A stretch of DNA of 64,000 bases, taken from NCBI RefSeq assembly GCF_029889845.1, contig NZ_JARANV010000008.1, forward strand, positions 62,001 through 126,000. The letters are read 5' to 3'. The notes under the pieces were generated by a model that was not told the DNA's origin, made no database searches, and worked only from the letters and a program-made list of their open reading frames with translations. Origin of the DNA: Halomonas sp. 25-S5 (lineage in GTDB: Bacteria > Pseudomonadota > Gammaproteobacteria > Pseudomonadales > Halomonadaceae). Every line of letters starts with the position of its first letter. Within the stretch, counting starts at the first letter, position 1. Shown here one piece after another: positions 45,686 to 56,973 of this stretch. The position numbers were made by a program, and so were the translations under genes.

Positions 45686-46150
45686 GTGCGCGTGATTCGC
45701 AAGTATGCCAACCGCAGGCTCTATGATACCGAACAGAGCCGCTATGTGACCCTCGAGGACCTGCGCGGCCTGATCCTCGACGAGGTGCCCTTCCGCGTGG
45801 AGGACGCCAAGAGCGGCGAGGACCTGACCCGCACCATCCTGCTGTCGATCATCATCGAGCAGGAGCAGGCCGACGGCGATGCGCAGGTGTTCTCCAACGA
45901 CCTGCTCGCCCAGTTCATCCGCGTCTATGACATGGCCCAGCCCTTGCCCCTGTCCCGTTACCTGGAGCAGGGCACCAAGCTGATGCTCGAGCAGCAGCAG
46001 CGCATGCAGGACCAGTGGCAGAACGCCATGCGGCACTCGCCCATCGAGCTGATGCGCGAGCTGGCGGAAGAGAACATGAAGTTCTGGCAGAAGACCATCA
46101 ACCAGGCCGGCCCCCCGGACGAGGAAGACAAGGGCAGCGGCAAGCCCTGA
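45686..46150 (+). CDS. phaR: Polyhydroxyalkanoate synthesis regulator PhaR
   Basis: A 154-residue protein with the N-terminal PHB_acc_N DNA-binding domain 'VIRKYANRRLYDTEQSRYVTL' and the PHB accumulation regulatory domain ('VYDMAQPLPLSRYLEQGTKLM'), plus a helical C-terminus. PhaR binds PHA granules and represses phasin genes. The start is GTG with AAGGAG 7 nt upstream. No PHA synthase gene is in the window. Confidence 0.92.
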   Translation: MRVIRKYANRRLYDTEQSRYVTLEDLRGLILDEVPFRVEDAKSGEDLTRTILLSIIIEQEQADGDAQVFSNDLLAQFIRVYDMAQPLPLSRYLEQGTKLMLEQQQRMQDQWQNAMRHSPIELMRELAEENMKFWQKTINQAGPPDEEDKGSGKP

Positions 46151-46219
46151 GCGGCGTCCTGGGCGAGTTTCTGACATAATGCTGCGATGTTTCTTGCAGG
46201 TTGTGAGGTAGCACAGCGG

Positions 46220-47515
<1,296 letters not shown>

Positions 47516-47553
47516 CGGCGTGCGGTCCCGCAACAACGAGATCAGGAGCGAGG

Positions 47554-47988
47554 ATGGAGCGTGTCAGACTGAGCTTTCCCGCGGAGGACGTGGTGCACCG
47601 TCACCCGCTGACGGTGCGCATCACCGATATGAACTACGGTCGTCACCTGGGCCACGATGCGCTGGTGTCGCTGCTGCACGAGGCCCGTGTGGCGGCCCTC
47701 GCGTCGCGGGACCTTCGCGAGTGGGACCTGGGCGGCTATCCCTGCGTGGCGGCGGATCTCGCCGTGCAGTACCAGGCCGAGACGCGCTGGCCCGATGCCC
47801 TGGTGGTGGAGACGGCCATCCCCGCGCCGGGACGCAAGGCGATCGGTGTCTACCATCGCATCCTGCGCGAGGCCGACGGCGTGACGGTGGCCACAGCGCG
47901 CATCAACCTGATGCTGGTCGATCCGCAAAGCGGCCGACCGGTGGCCATCCCGGCCGACGTGCGGGAAGCCCTGGCAGGAGCGAACTGA
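47554..47988 (+). CDS. Hotdog-fold acyl-CoA thioesterase (4HBT type)
   Basis: A 144-residue single hotdog domain with 'RITDMNYGRHLGHDALVSLLHEARVAAL', the helix and preceding loop of YbgC/4HBT-like thioesterases. Substrate unknown. Its stop overlaps the next ATG by 1 nt (TGATG), so it is translationally coupled to a phosphoribulokinase-family gene. Confidence 0.82.
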   Translation: MERVRLSFPAEDVVHRHPLTVRITDMNYGRHLGHDALVSLLHEARVAALASRDLREWDLGGYPCVAADLAVQYQAETRWPDALVVETAIPAPGRKAIGVYHRILREADGVTVATARINLMLVDPQSGRPVAIPADVREALAGAN

Positions 47989-48860
47989 TGTCCCGGGAGT
48001 ATCCGATCATCGCCCTGACCGGCTCCTCCGGTGCCGGCACCACCACGGTGAAGCGCACCTTCGAGCGGATGTTCGCCCGGGAGGCCGTGCATGCCGCCTT
48101 CGTCGACGGCGATGCCTTCCACCGCTACACCCGTCAGGAGCTGGCGCAGCTCATCCTCGATGAGCCCGAGCGCAAGGACGAGCTCTCCCATTTTGCTGTG
48201 GAGGCCAACCTGCTCGACCGACTCGAGGCGCTGTTTCAGGAGTATGGCGAACACGGCAATGGCACCTACCGCCACTATATCCATGCCGAAGACAAGCAGA
48301 TGATCGAGGCTGGCTACCAAGTGGGCACCTTCACCGAATGGCAGCCGCTGCCCTGCGGCACGGACCTGCTGTTCTACGAGGGGCTGCACGGGGGACTGGT
48401 CACCGCCGAGCTCGACATCGCCCGTCACGTGGACCTGCTGGTGGGGGTGGCGCCGACCATGAACCTCGAGTGGATCCAGAAGATCGATCGCGACATGCGT
48501 CACCGCGGTTACGCCCAGGAGGCGGTGATCGATACCATTCTGGGGCGCATGGACGACTACGTGCGCTACATCCAGCCACAGTTCTCGCGCACCCATATCA
48601 ACTTCCAGCGGGTGCCCACGGTGGATACCTCCAACCCCTTCGAGGTGCAGGACATCCCCACCGACGCCGAGTCCTTCGTGGTGATCCGCTTCCGCGACCC
48701 GGCCACGGTGGACTTCCCCTACCTACTGGCGATGATCCAGGATGCCTTCATGAGCCGGCCGCACACCCTGGTGGTGCCGGGGTCGCGGCTGTCGCTGGCC
48801 ATGGAGCTGATCCTGGGGCCGCTGGTCCGTCACCTGCTCGCCCAGCGGCGCTTCCGCTGA
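47988..48860 (+). CDS. Phosphoribulokinase-family protein (PrkB-like)
   Basis: A 290-residue P-loop kinase with 'ALTGSSGAGTTTVKRTF' (Walker A, residues 10-20), 'DGDAFHRYTR' and 'GTDLLFYEGLHGG' typical of phosphoribulokinase. Length equals E. coli PrkB. No RuBisCO is nearby, and PRK homologues of heterotrophic gammaproteobacteria have no settled role. Translationally coupled to the thioesterase. Confidence 0.88.
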   Translation: MSREYPIIALTGSSGAGTTTVKRTFERMFAREAVHAAFVDGDAFHRYTRQELAQLILDEPERKDELSHFAVEANLLDRLEALFQEYGEHGNGTYRHYIHAEDKQMIEAGYQVGTFTEWQPLPCGTDLLFYEGLHGGLVTAELDIARHVDLLVGVAPTMNLEWIQKIDRDMRHRGYAQEAVIDTILGRMDDYVRYIQPQFSRTHINFQRVPTVDTSNPFEVQDIPTDAESFVVIRFRDPATVDFPYLLAMIQDAFMSRPHTLVVPGSRLSLAMELILGPLVRHLLAQRRFR

Positions 48861-48890
48861 CCCGAGACCCGACCGAGAGGAACGACCCCC

Positions 48891-49232
48891 ATGGATTGCC
48901 TGTTCTGCAAGATCATCGATCGCGAGATTCCCGCCGACATCGTCTACGAGGACGATGCGGTGCTGGCCTTCAACGACATCAATCCCCAGGCCCCCAGCCA
49001 CCTGCTGATCGTGCCCAAGCTGCATATCGCCACCCTCAACGACATCGAGGAGGGCGACCTGGCGCTGGTCGGCCGGCTGCAGTACACCGCCGCCAGGCTG
49101 GCGGCGGAGAAGGGCTTCGCCGAGGCGGGCTACCGGGTGGTGATGAACTGCAATGACCAGGGTGGCCAGACCGTCTATCATATCCACATGCACCTGATGG
49201 GCGGTCGTCGCTTCACTTGGCCGGCTGGCTAG
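48891..49232 (+). CDS. HIT domain protein (HinT-like nucleotide phosphoramidase)
   Basis: A 113-residue histidine-triad protein: '[20 protein letters not shown]' at the start and '[14 protein letters not shown]' with the H-x-H-x-H catalytic triad near residue 99. HinT proteins hydrolyse adenosine phosphoramidates. GAGAGG precedes the ATG. Confidence 0.94.
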   Translation: MDCLFCKIIDREIPADIVYEDDAVLAFNDINPQAPSHLLIVPKLHIATLNDIEEGDLALVGRLQYTAARLAAEKGFAEAGYRVVMNCNDQGGQTVYHIHMHLMGGRRFTWPAG

Positions 49233-49303
49233 CTGGCGCTCTGCGGCTCGCGCCGCGCGCGACAGGCGTACGACGCATCAGGTGCATTCTCGAGAGACCC
49301 GCC

Positions 49304-49948
49304 ATGACCCCATCCCTTTCCCGCACCGACAACCTGATCCACCAGTTCGATACCGTGTTGAGGACCCTGGTGCCCCACGCGGCCGCGCCTTCGCGCCCAT
49401 CGCCTGCGACCGCGGAGCTCCGCGACGAGCCGCTGAGCGACGAGGAGCGGCGGCACGCCGCCGGGCTGATGCGCATCAACCACACCGGCGAGGTGTGTGC
49501 CCAGGCCCTCTACCAGGGCCAGGGGTTCACCGCCAAGCTGCCGGAGGTGCGCGGCCAGATGGAGCAGGCCGCCCAGGAGGAGATCGACCACCTGGCCTGG
49601 TGCGACGCCCGGCTGCAGGAACTGCATGACCGACCCAGCCTGCTCAACCCGCTGTTCTACGCGACCTCCTTCGGTCTCGGCGCCACGGCCGGCGCGGTGG
49701 GCGACCGGATCAGCCTGGGCTTCGTGGCCGCCACCGAGGAACAGGTTGGCCACCACCTGGAGGAGCACCTGGTCAAGCTGCCGCCGGGTGACCGGCGCTC
49801 GCGCGCGGTGTTGCGCCAGATGGCCATCGACGAGGCCCACCACGCCCAGCTGGCGCTGGAAGCCGGTGGCGCCCGCTTCCCCGCCCCGGTCAAGCTGGGC
49901 ATGAAGCTGATGTCCAAGGTGATGACCAAGAGCGTCTATCGCATCTGA
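49304..49948 (+). CDS. coq7: 2-polyprenyl-3-methyl-6-methoxy-1,4-benzoquinol hydroxylase Coq7
   Basis: A 214-residue di-iron hydroxylase of ubiquinone synthesis. Iron ligands are visible in '[15 protein letters not shown]', 'EEIDHLAW', '[12 protein letters not shown]' and '[10 protein letters not shown]'. This oxygen-dependent Coq7 replaces UbiF in many gammaproteobacteria. The start at 49304 was chosen from family length and a GAGAG site. Confidence 0.95.
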   Translation: MTPSLSRTDNLIHQFDTVLRTLVPHAAAPSRPSPATAELRDEPLSDEERRHAAGLMRINHTGEVCAQALYQGQGFTAKLPEVRGQMEQAAQEEIDHLAWCDARLQELHDRPSLLNPLFYATSFGLGATAGAVGDRISLGFVAATEEQVGHHLEEHLVKLPPGDRRSRAVLRQMAIDEAHHAQLALEAGGARFPAPVKLGMKLMSKVMTKSVYRI

Positions 49949-49976
49949 ACCAGCTTGGTCATTTGCTCCTGAAGGA

Positions 49977-50088
49977 AGCGGCGCTGGGGACAGGTCGTAG
50001 AGGGGGTCCTACGCCATGGATGGCGTCGGTAGCGCCCAGGGAGGGGTTCACAGCGCCCCCTCGGAGACCTGTCGCCAGAATAGCCGCT
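49977..50088. repeat. Structured intergenic repeat, copy A
   Basis: A 112-bp imperfect palindrome that starts 28 nt after the coq7 stop. Nested stems are AGCGGC/GCCGCT (ends), CTGG/CCAG, GACAGGTC/GACCTGTC and GAGGGGG/CCCCCTC, around a small central hairpin ACGCCA/TGGCGT. Copies B and C share the plan with compensating base changes. It overlaps no gene. Confidence 0.85.
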
Positions 50089-50113
50089 GGTGCAGGATAC
50101 CCCAGTAAAGTGC

Positions 50114-50533
50114 CTACTCCTCGACGATGGTGAAGGAGTGGCTGATCTCGACGCCGCCCTTGACCAGCATGATGGAGGCGCTGCAGTACTTCTCGGCCGA
50201 GAGCTCCACGGCTCGCGCCACCTGCTTCTCCTTCAGTCCCTTGCCACTGACGGTGAAGTGCACGTGGATCTTCGTGAAGACGCTGGGGACCTCGTCGGTG
50301 CGCTCGGCTTCGAGGCTGGCGACGCAGTCGGTGACGTTGGCGCGGGCCTTGTCGAGGATATTGAGGACATCGAAGGAGGTGCAGGCGCCCATGCCCATCA
50401 GCAACATCTCCATGGGCCGCGGGCCGGTGTTGCGGCCGCCGTGGTCGGGCGGGCCGTCGATCACCACGCTGTGGCCGCTGCCGCTCTCGGCAACGAATTG
50501 ACGACCATCGGTCCATTTCACGCTGGCTTTCAT
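50114..50533 (-). CDS. OsmC family protein (YhfA-like)
   Basis: A 139-residue OsmC/Ohr-fold protein with 'RPMEMLLMGMGACTSFDVLNIL' (first cysteine C51) and 'EKYCSASIMLVKG' (second cysteine near residue 116), the two catalytic cysteines of thiol peroxidases. Closer to the E. coli YhfA branch than to Ohr. Its gene is flanked on both sides by copies of the structured repeat. Confidence 0.88.
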   Translation of the reverse strand: MKASVKWTDGRQFVAESGSGHSVVIDGPPDHGGRNTGPRPMEMLLMGMGACTSFDVLNILDKARANVTDCVASLEAERTDEVPSVFTKIHVHFTVSGKGLKEKQVARAVELSAEKYCSASIMLVKGGVEISHSFTIVEE

Positions 50534-50604
50534 GATAAGGGCTCCTTTTCAATTGTCGGCCAAAGGGCGCCAGCATACAGGGGTATCGTGGCTGTCCATA
50601 GCGA

Positions 50605-50730
50605 GAGGCGCCGGGGACAGGACGTAGAGGGGGTCCGAGGACCAGGGATGGCCGAGGTAGCGTACACGGACGTATTCACAGCGCCCCCTCGGCGGTCCGG
50701 CGCTCCGGGACCTGTCGCCGGAATAGCCTC
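50605..50730. repeat. Structured intergenic repeat, copy B
   Basis: A 126-bp copy of the element, with end stem GAGGC/GCCTC, CCGG/CCGG, GACAGG/CCTGTC and GAGGGGG/CCCCCTC, and about 14 extra bases in the right arm. It lies 33 nt after the murU stop and 71 nt before the osmC start on the minus strand. Confidence 0.82.
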
Positions 50731-50763
50731 GAGCGATCCTGCCACCTGCGAACAGCCTACAGT

Positions 50764-52448
<1,685 letters not shown>

Positions 52449-52576
52449 CGTCGTCTGGCTCCTTGTGTGAGAAGGCGGGGGCGGTTGACGGCCCCCCGGG
52501 GGCCCCGCATGCTGAGTTCCCGACAGCGTCGGCGATGGCAGGGCCCATGCCGGCAGGACAGGCCGGGTGCGGCCTG

Positions 52577-52582
52577 TATAAT
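52577..52582 (+). promoter_or_regulatory. Probable -10 element for lptD
   Basis: A perfect TATAAT 32 nt before the lptD ATG. The -35 region is not recognisable. The 166-nt amgK/lptD interval must also hold the minus-strand promoter, which I cannot identify. Confidence 0.4.
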
Positions 52583-52614
52583 ACCGATTCAACCCGCCAA
52601 GGACATCGTGGAGC

Positions 52615-55056
52615 ATGGGCAAGCGACTCTCGTGGACATGGACGGCCCTGGCAGGCCTGGCCTGTACCGGCCTGGCGAGCGGGCCCCTGGTGGCGGCGCC
52701 ACCCGAGCCGTTGCCGGCCGACCAGCTGGACTGGCAGCCTTGGGGCGACGCGCGCCCCGCTGGCGCGCTGTGTCGCGGCCGCTACGTGATGCCGGATTAC
52801 CGGCTGCCGCCGCCGGCCGGCGAGAAGGTCGCCAGCGAGTCCGACCGCGCCGACTACGGGGAGGGGGGCGAGACGATCCTCGGTGGCGAGGTGCTGCTGC
52901 GTCGCGGCAGTGCCCAGCTCGAGGCGCCACGGGTGCGCGTGCCCGGCAGTCGCGAGACCGCCTATGCCGAGGGGCCCCTGGCACTGCGCGACAGCGGCCT
53001 GCTGGTGCGCGGCAAGGCCGCGGAACTGTCGCTGAACAGCGATGCCGCCAGCATCGACAGTGCCCACTACGTGGCCCATGAGCAGCGCCTGCGCGGCGAT
53101 GCGGTGCGCCTGGCGCGCCTCGAAGATGGCCGCTATCGCCTCACCGAGGCGAGCTTCACCACCTGCGAGCCGGGCAGCGAGCTCTGGCGCCTGGTGGGCA
53201 ATGACATCCTGCTCGACCGTGAGCGTGGCGTCGGCACCGCGACCCATGCCCGGCTGGAGATGGGCAAGGTGCCGGTCTTCTACTGGCCCTGGCTGCGCTT
53301 CCCCCTCGACGAGCGCCGCCAGAGCGGTTTCCTGTGGCCGACGATTGGGCTCTCCACCGATTCGCTGGACTATGCTCAGCCCTATTACTGGAACATCGCC
53401 CCCCACCATGACGCCACACTCACGCCGCGCTGGATCAGTGACCGCGGCCTGCTGCTGGGCGGCGAGTACCGCTACCTGTTCGAGCAGGATGCGGGGCAGA
53501 TCGAGGGCGCCTATATCGCCGATGACCGCGCGGCGGGAGACGAATCCTCCGACGCCTCCGCGCTGGAGAATGGCGATGACCGCTGGTACCTCGACTATCG
53601 CCATGCGGGCCGCTTCGATGCCCGCACCCGCTACCGGCTGCGCTACGGCGCGGCCAGCGACGGACGCTACTTCGACGACTTCGGGCGCGGCTTCGGCGAG
53701 GGCGATATCGGCAGCATGCCGCGGCTCGCCCAGCTCGACCACCGTGGCGATGTCTGGCAGCTGCAGGCCAGGGCCCAGGGCTACCAGAAGCTCGACGACA
53801 CGCTGCTCGAGCGCGACAAGCCCTTCTACCGGCTGCCTAGCCTGACCGCCAACGCCCGCTGGTCCCAGGGCGGCGGCTTCTACCAGCAGTGGCGCTCCAA
53901 TGCCACCCACTTCTGGCGTGACGTGGACGAGACGAAGGTCCCCATTCGCGAGGCGGCCAACGGGACCCGGCTGCACCTCTCGCCGGCCATCGGCTGGCGC
54001 CTCGACGAGAGCTGGGGCCATCTCGAGCCGCGCCTCGAGTGGCTCGCCACCGCCTACCAGCTCGACTACGGCGAGCGCGAGACCGCACGCGACGAAGGCC
54101 TCACCCGTAGCGTGCCGGTCGCCACCCTCGACGCTGGCCTGGTGTTCGAGCGGGAGCTGGACCTCGGCGGCCGCGGCTACCGCCAGACCCTGGAGCCGCG
54201 CGTCAACTATGCCTATGTGCCGGCCCGCGACCAGACCGAGTTCCCGGAGTTCGACACCGCCGAACAGGCCTTCTCCTGGAACCAGCTCTGGTCGCCCTAC
54301 CGCTTCTCCGGGAGCGACCGGGTGGGCGACCTCAATCGCGTCTCACTGGGCCTCGAGTCGCGGCTGCTGGCCGATGCCAGCGGGCGCGAGAGGCTCTCGG
54401 TGGGGGTCGGGCAGGCCTACTACCTGGAGGATCGCGCCATCGACATGGCGGGTGACCCGGATACGCTGCCGCCGGAGTCGAACTTCCAGAGCTACTATCG
54501 GGCGACGCGCGAGCGCTCGCCGCTGGTCACCCGGGCGGACTGGCAGATCACCGACCAGTGGCGCTCGCGCTGGCAGTGGCTCTACGACGACCACCTCGAT
54601 CAGACCGAGAGCACCTCGCTGGCGCTGCAGTATCGCGCCGATGCCGGCCACGTGGTGAACTTCGGCTATCGCTGGCAACTCGAAGGCTTCGACCCGTCCC
54701 AGGAGGACGAGGACGTGGTCAACTACAACCGCGAGGAATACGACGTCTCGTTCGCCTGGAAGGCCAGCCGCCGCCTGGACCTGATCGGGCGGCTGCTCTA
54801 CGACAACACCAACGAGCGTGCCCTGGAGCAGCTGGCGGGTGTCCAGTGGAACGACTGCTGCTATGGTCTGCAGTTGGTCTGGCGCGAGTGGATCGACGAC
54901 AGTGACACCGCGAACACCACCGAGGACGACCTCACCGACCGGGGGGTCTTCCTGCGCTTCGTGTTCAAGGGGCTGGGCGGCGTCGGCGGCGAGGCCGACA
55001 GCTACTTTGAGACGGCGATCCCGGGGTATCGGGCCACCGCCCTCGGCCGGCGCTGA
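52615..55056 (+). CDS. lptD: LPS-assembly outer membrane protein LptD
   Basis: An 813-residue protein with a signal peptide (about 1-28), a periplasmic OstA domain and a C-terminal 26-strand barrel. Cysteines C53, C184, C748 and C749 match the four that form the essential nested disulfides in E. coli LptD. It inserts LPS in the outer leaflet together with LptE. First gene of the lptD-surA-pdxA-rsmA-apaG-apaH order. Confidence 0.96.
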   Translation: MGKRLSWTWTALAGLACTGLASGPLVAAPPEPLPADQLDWQPWGDARPAGALCRGRYVMPDYRLPPPAGEKVASESDRADYGEGGETILGGEVLLRRGSAQLEAPRVRVPGSRETAYAEGPLALRDSGLLVRGKAAELSLNSDAASIDSAHYVAHEQRLRGDAVRLARLEDGRYRLTEASFTTCEPGSELWRLVGNDILLDRERGVGTATHARLEMGKVPVFYWPWLRFPLDERRQSGFLWPTIGLSTDSLDYAQPYYWNIAPHHDATLTPRWISDRGLLLGGEYRYLFEQDAGQIEGAYIADDRAAGDESSDASALENGDDRWYLDYRHAGRFDARTRYRLRYGAASDGRYFDDFGRGFGEGDIGSMPRLAQLDHRGDVWQLQARAQGYQKLDDTLLERDKPFYRLPSLTANARWSQGGGFYQQWRSNATHFWRDVDETKVPIREAANGTRLHLSPAIGWRLDESWGHLEPRLEWLATAYQLDYGERETARDEGLTRSVPVATLDAGLVFERELDLGGRGYRQTLEPRVNYAYVPARDQTEFPEFDTAEQAFSWNQLWSPYRFSGSDRVGDLNRVSLGLESRLLADASGRERLSVGVGQAYYLEDRAIDMAGDPDTLPPESNFQSYYRATRERSPLVTRADWQITDQWRSRWQWLYDDHLDQTESTSLALQYRADAGHVVNFGYRWQLEGFDPSQEDEDVVNYNREEYDVSFAWKASRRLDLIGRLLYDNTNERALEQLAGVQWNDCCYGLQLVWREWIDDSDTANTTEDDLTDRGVFLRFVFKGLGGVGGEADSYFETAIPGYRATALGRR

Positions 55057-55100
55057 CATTCGCCCCCTGACATTCGACAATGACGAGAGGAAAGAGAGAC

Positions 55101-55760
55101 ATGCGCAGTCGACGTATCGCCACCCTGGCGCTGGCCCTGTGCCTGGCCGCCCTGCCCCTGGCGGGGCAGGCACAGGATGCCGACCCCATGGACACCCCGC
55201 CGCTGGGTCGCCAGGCGCTGGATCGCATCGTGGCGGTGGTCAACGATGGCGCCATCATGCACAGCGAGCTCGAGGAGCGTGTCGCCCAGACGCGCAGCCA
55301 GATCGCCCGCCAGGAGCAGGGGGTGCCGCCCGACGAGGTCCTGCGCCGGCAGGTCTTGGACCGCATGATCGTCGAGGAGATCCAGCTGCAGATGGCCCGT
55401 GACGCCAACCTGAGCGTCGACGACACCGAGCTCAACGGCCAGGTGCGGGCCATCGCCGAGAACAATGGCATGACGCTGGACCAGTTCGCCGACGCCCTCG
55501 AGGCCGATGGCCTCTCACTCGGTGTGGTTCGCGACCAGGTTCGTCGCGAACTGATGATGCGCCAGCTGCAGCAGCGCCGGGTCGCCAGCCGCGTCAACAT
55601 CTCCGAGCGAGAGGTGGACCGCTTCGTGGAGCAGCAGAGCGCGAGCCGCGAGCAGGCCCGCCAGGCCCTGTTCCAGCGCAAGGTCAATGCCGAGATGGAG
55701 GAGTGGATCCAGGAGATCCGCAGCCGCGCCTTCGTCGACAACCGCCTCGCGCAGCCCTGA
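55101..55760 (+). CDS. surA: SurA-type periplasmic chaperone without parvulin domains
   Basis: A 219-residue protein with a signal peptide (cleavage near A25), the SurA N-terminal chaperone domain ('LDRIVAVVNDGAIMHSELEERV' through 'LMMRQLQQRRVASRVNISEREVDRFVEQQ') and then directly the SurA C-terminal helix ('ALFQRKVNAEMEEWIQEIRSRAFV'). E. coli SurA has 428 residues with two parvulin peptidyl-prolyl isomerase domains in between; both are absent. The frame is continuous and start and stop are in place (stop overlaps pdxA), so this looks like a natural in-frame loss rather than a pseudogene. Confidence 0.9.
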   Translation: MRSRRIATLALALCLAALPLAGQAQDADPMDTPPLGRQALDRIVAVVNDGAIMHSELEERVAQTRSQIARQEQGVPPDEVLRRQVLDRMIVEEIQLQMARDANLSVDDTELNGQVRAIAENNGMTLDQFADALEADGLSLGVVRDQVRRELMMRQLQQRRVASRVNISEREVDRFVEQQSASREQARQALFQRKVNAEMEEWIQEIRSRAFVDNRLAQP

Positions 55761-56806
55761 TGAGGGTCTCGGGCGGCGCGCCGGTGCTGGCCCTCACCTG
55801 CGGCGAGCCAGCGGGCATCGGGCCGGAACTTGCGGTGATGCTGGCCGCCGACGAGGCGCCCGCCGCCCGAGTGGTGGCGGTGAGCGACCCGGACCTGCTG
55901 GCCGAGCGCGCCGCCCTGCTCGGCTGCCAGGTGGTGATCCAGGTGCTCACCCCCGGCGAGCCCCCGCCGGCGCCACGCCGCGGGGTGCTACCGGTGTGGC
56001 CCGTGGCGCTGCGGGTCCCCTCGCGTCCCGGCGTGCTCGACACCGCCAATGCCGGCCATGTCCTCGAGACCCTGGACGTGGCGATCGGCGCCTGCCGCGC
56101 TGGCCGGGCCGACGGCATGGTCACGGCCCCGCTGCACAAGGGCGTGATCCTCGATGCCGGCCATGCCGGCTTCACCGGCCACACCGAGTACCTGCGCGAT
56201 GCCTGCGGGGTAGAGGAGGTGGTGATGATGCTCGCCACCGACAGCGCCCTGCATGCCCGCGAGGCGGACTGGCGGGGCGAGGCGGTCCTGAGGGTGGCAC
56301 TGGCCACCACGCACCTGCCGCTGCGCGAGGTGGCCGACGCCATCACCGCGCCCCGGCTCGAACGCCTGCTGCGCATCCTTCATGCCGATCTGCAGCGCTG
56401 GTTCGGCATCACGGCGCCGCGTATCGCCGTCTGCGGGCTCAACCCCCATGCGGGGGAGGGCGGCCACCTGGGCCGCGAGGAGCTGGACGTGATCATTCCG
56501 GCCCTGGAGGGCCTGCGCGCCGAGGGGCTGGCCCTCGACGGCCCCCTGCCCGCCGATACCCTGTTCACCCCGCGCCACCTCGAGGGCGTCGATGCGGTGC
56601 TGGCCATGTACCATGATCAGGGCCTGCCGGTGCTGAAGTATGCCGGCTTCGGCCGCGCCGCCAACATCACCCTGGGGCTGCCATTGGTGCGCACCTCGGT
56701 AGACCATGGCACGGCCCTCGACCTGGCCGGCACGGGCCACGCCGACCTCGGCAGCCTGCGGGTCGCCGTGGCCCTGGCCGCCGAGATGGCCGGCCGCGGG
56801 GTATAG
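55760..56806 (+). CDS. pdxA: 4-hydroxythreonine-4-phosphate dehydrogenase PdxA
   Basis: A 348-residue enzyme of pyridoxal phosphate synthesis. Motifs are 'TCGEPAGIGPEL', 'APLHKGVILDAGHAGFTGHTEYL' with metal-binding His, 'GLNPHAGEGGHLGREE' and 'AMYHDQGLPVLKY'. Its ATG overlaps the surA stop by 1 nt. Confidence 0.96.
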   Translation: MRVSGGAPVLALTCGEPAGIGPELAVMLAADEAPAARVVAVSDPDLLAERAALLGCQVVIQVLTPGEPPPAPRRGVLPVWPVALRVPSRPGVLDTANAGHVLETLDVAIGACRAGRADGMVTAPLHKGVILDAGHAGFTGHTEYLRDACGVEEVVMMLATDSALHAREADWRGEAVLRVALATTHLPLREVADAITAPRLERLLRILHADLQRWFGITAPRIAVCGLNPHAGEGGHLGREELDVIIPALEGLRAEGLALDGPLPADTLFTPRHLEGVDAVLAMYHDQGLPVLKYAGFGRAANITLGLPLVRTSVDHGTALDLAGTGHADLGSLRVAVALAAEMAGRGV

Positions 56807-56816
56807 CCGATCTGGA

Positions 56817-56926
56817 GGAGCGCCGGGGACAGGCTGAAGAGCAGGTCCTACGCCATGGATGGCGTCGGTAGCGTACAGGGATGTATTCACAGCGCCTGCT
56901 CGTAAGCCTGTCGCCGGAAAAGCTCC
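56817..56926. repeat. Structured intergenic repeat, copy C
   Basis: A 110-bp copy between pdxA (stop 10 nt before) and rsmA. End stem GGAGC/GCTCC, then CCGG/CCGG, GACAGGCT/AGCCTGTC and GAGCAGG/CCTGCTC, around ACGCCA/TGGCGT. Relative to copy A both arms changed together at several pairs. Confidence 0.85.
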
Positions 56927-56973
56927 GTGCACGGAAATAGCTCAAGACCCTAGTGACAGAAGGACACCCCTGA

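Noticed and set aside
47988..48860. Evidence for a Calvin cycle
   Set aside because: A phosphoribulokinase homologue alone is common in heterotrophic gammaproteobacteria and no RuBisCO or other cycle gene is in the window.
55600..55680. Frameshift or assembly error as cause of the short SurA
   Set aside because: The reading frame is continuous, the flanks match the SurA N- and C-terminal domains, and no parvulin sequence is visible in any frame in the region.
55988..56932. Minus-strand frames starting in the structured repeats, sharing an 'ATDAIHGVGP' type peptide
   Set aside because: The shared peptide is the repeat element read through; the frames continue into the complement of pdxA. Such frames are probably common false gene calls.
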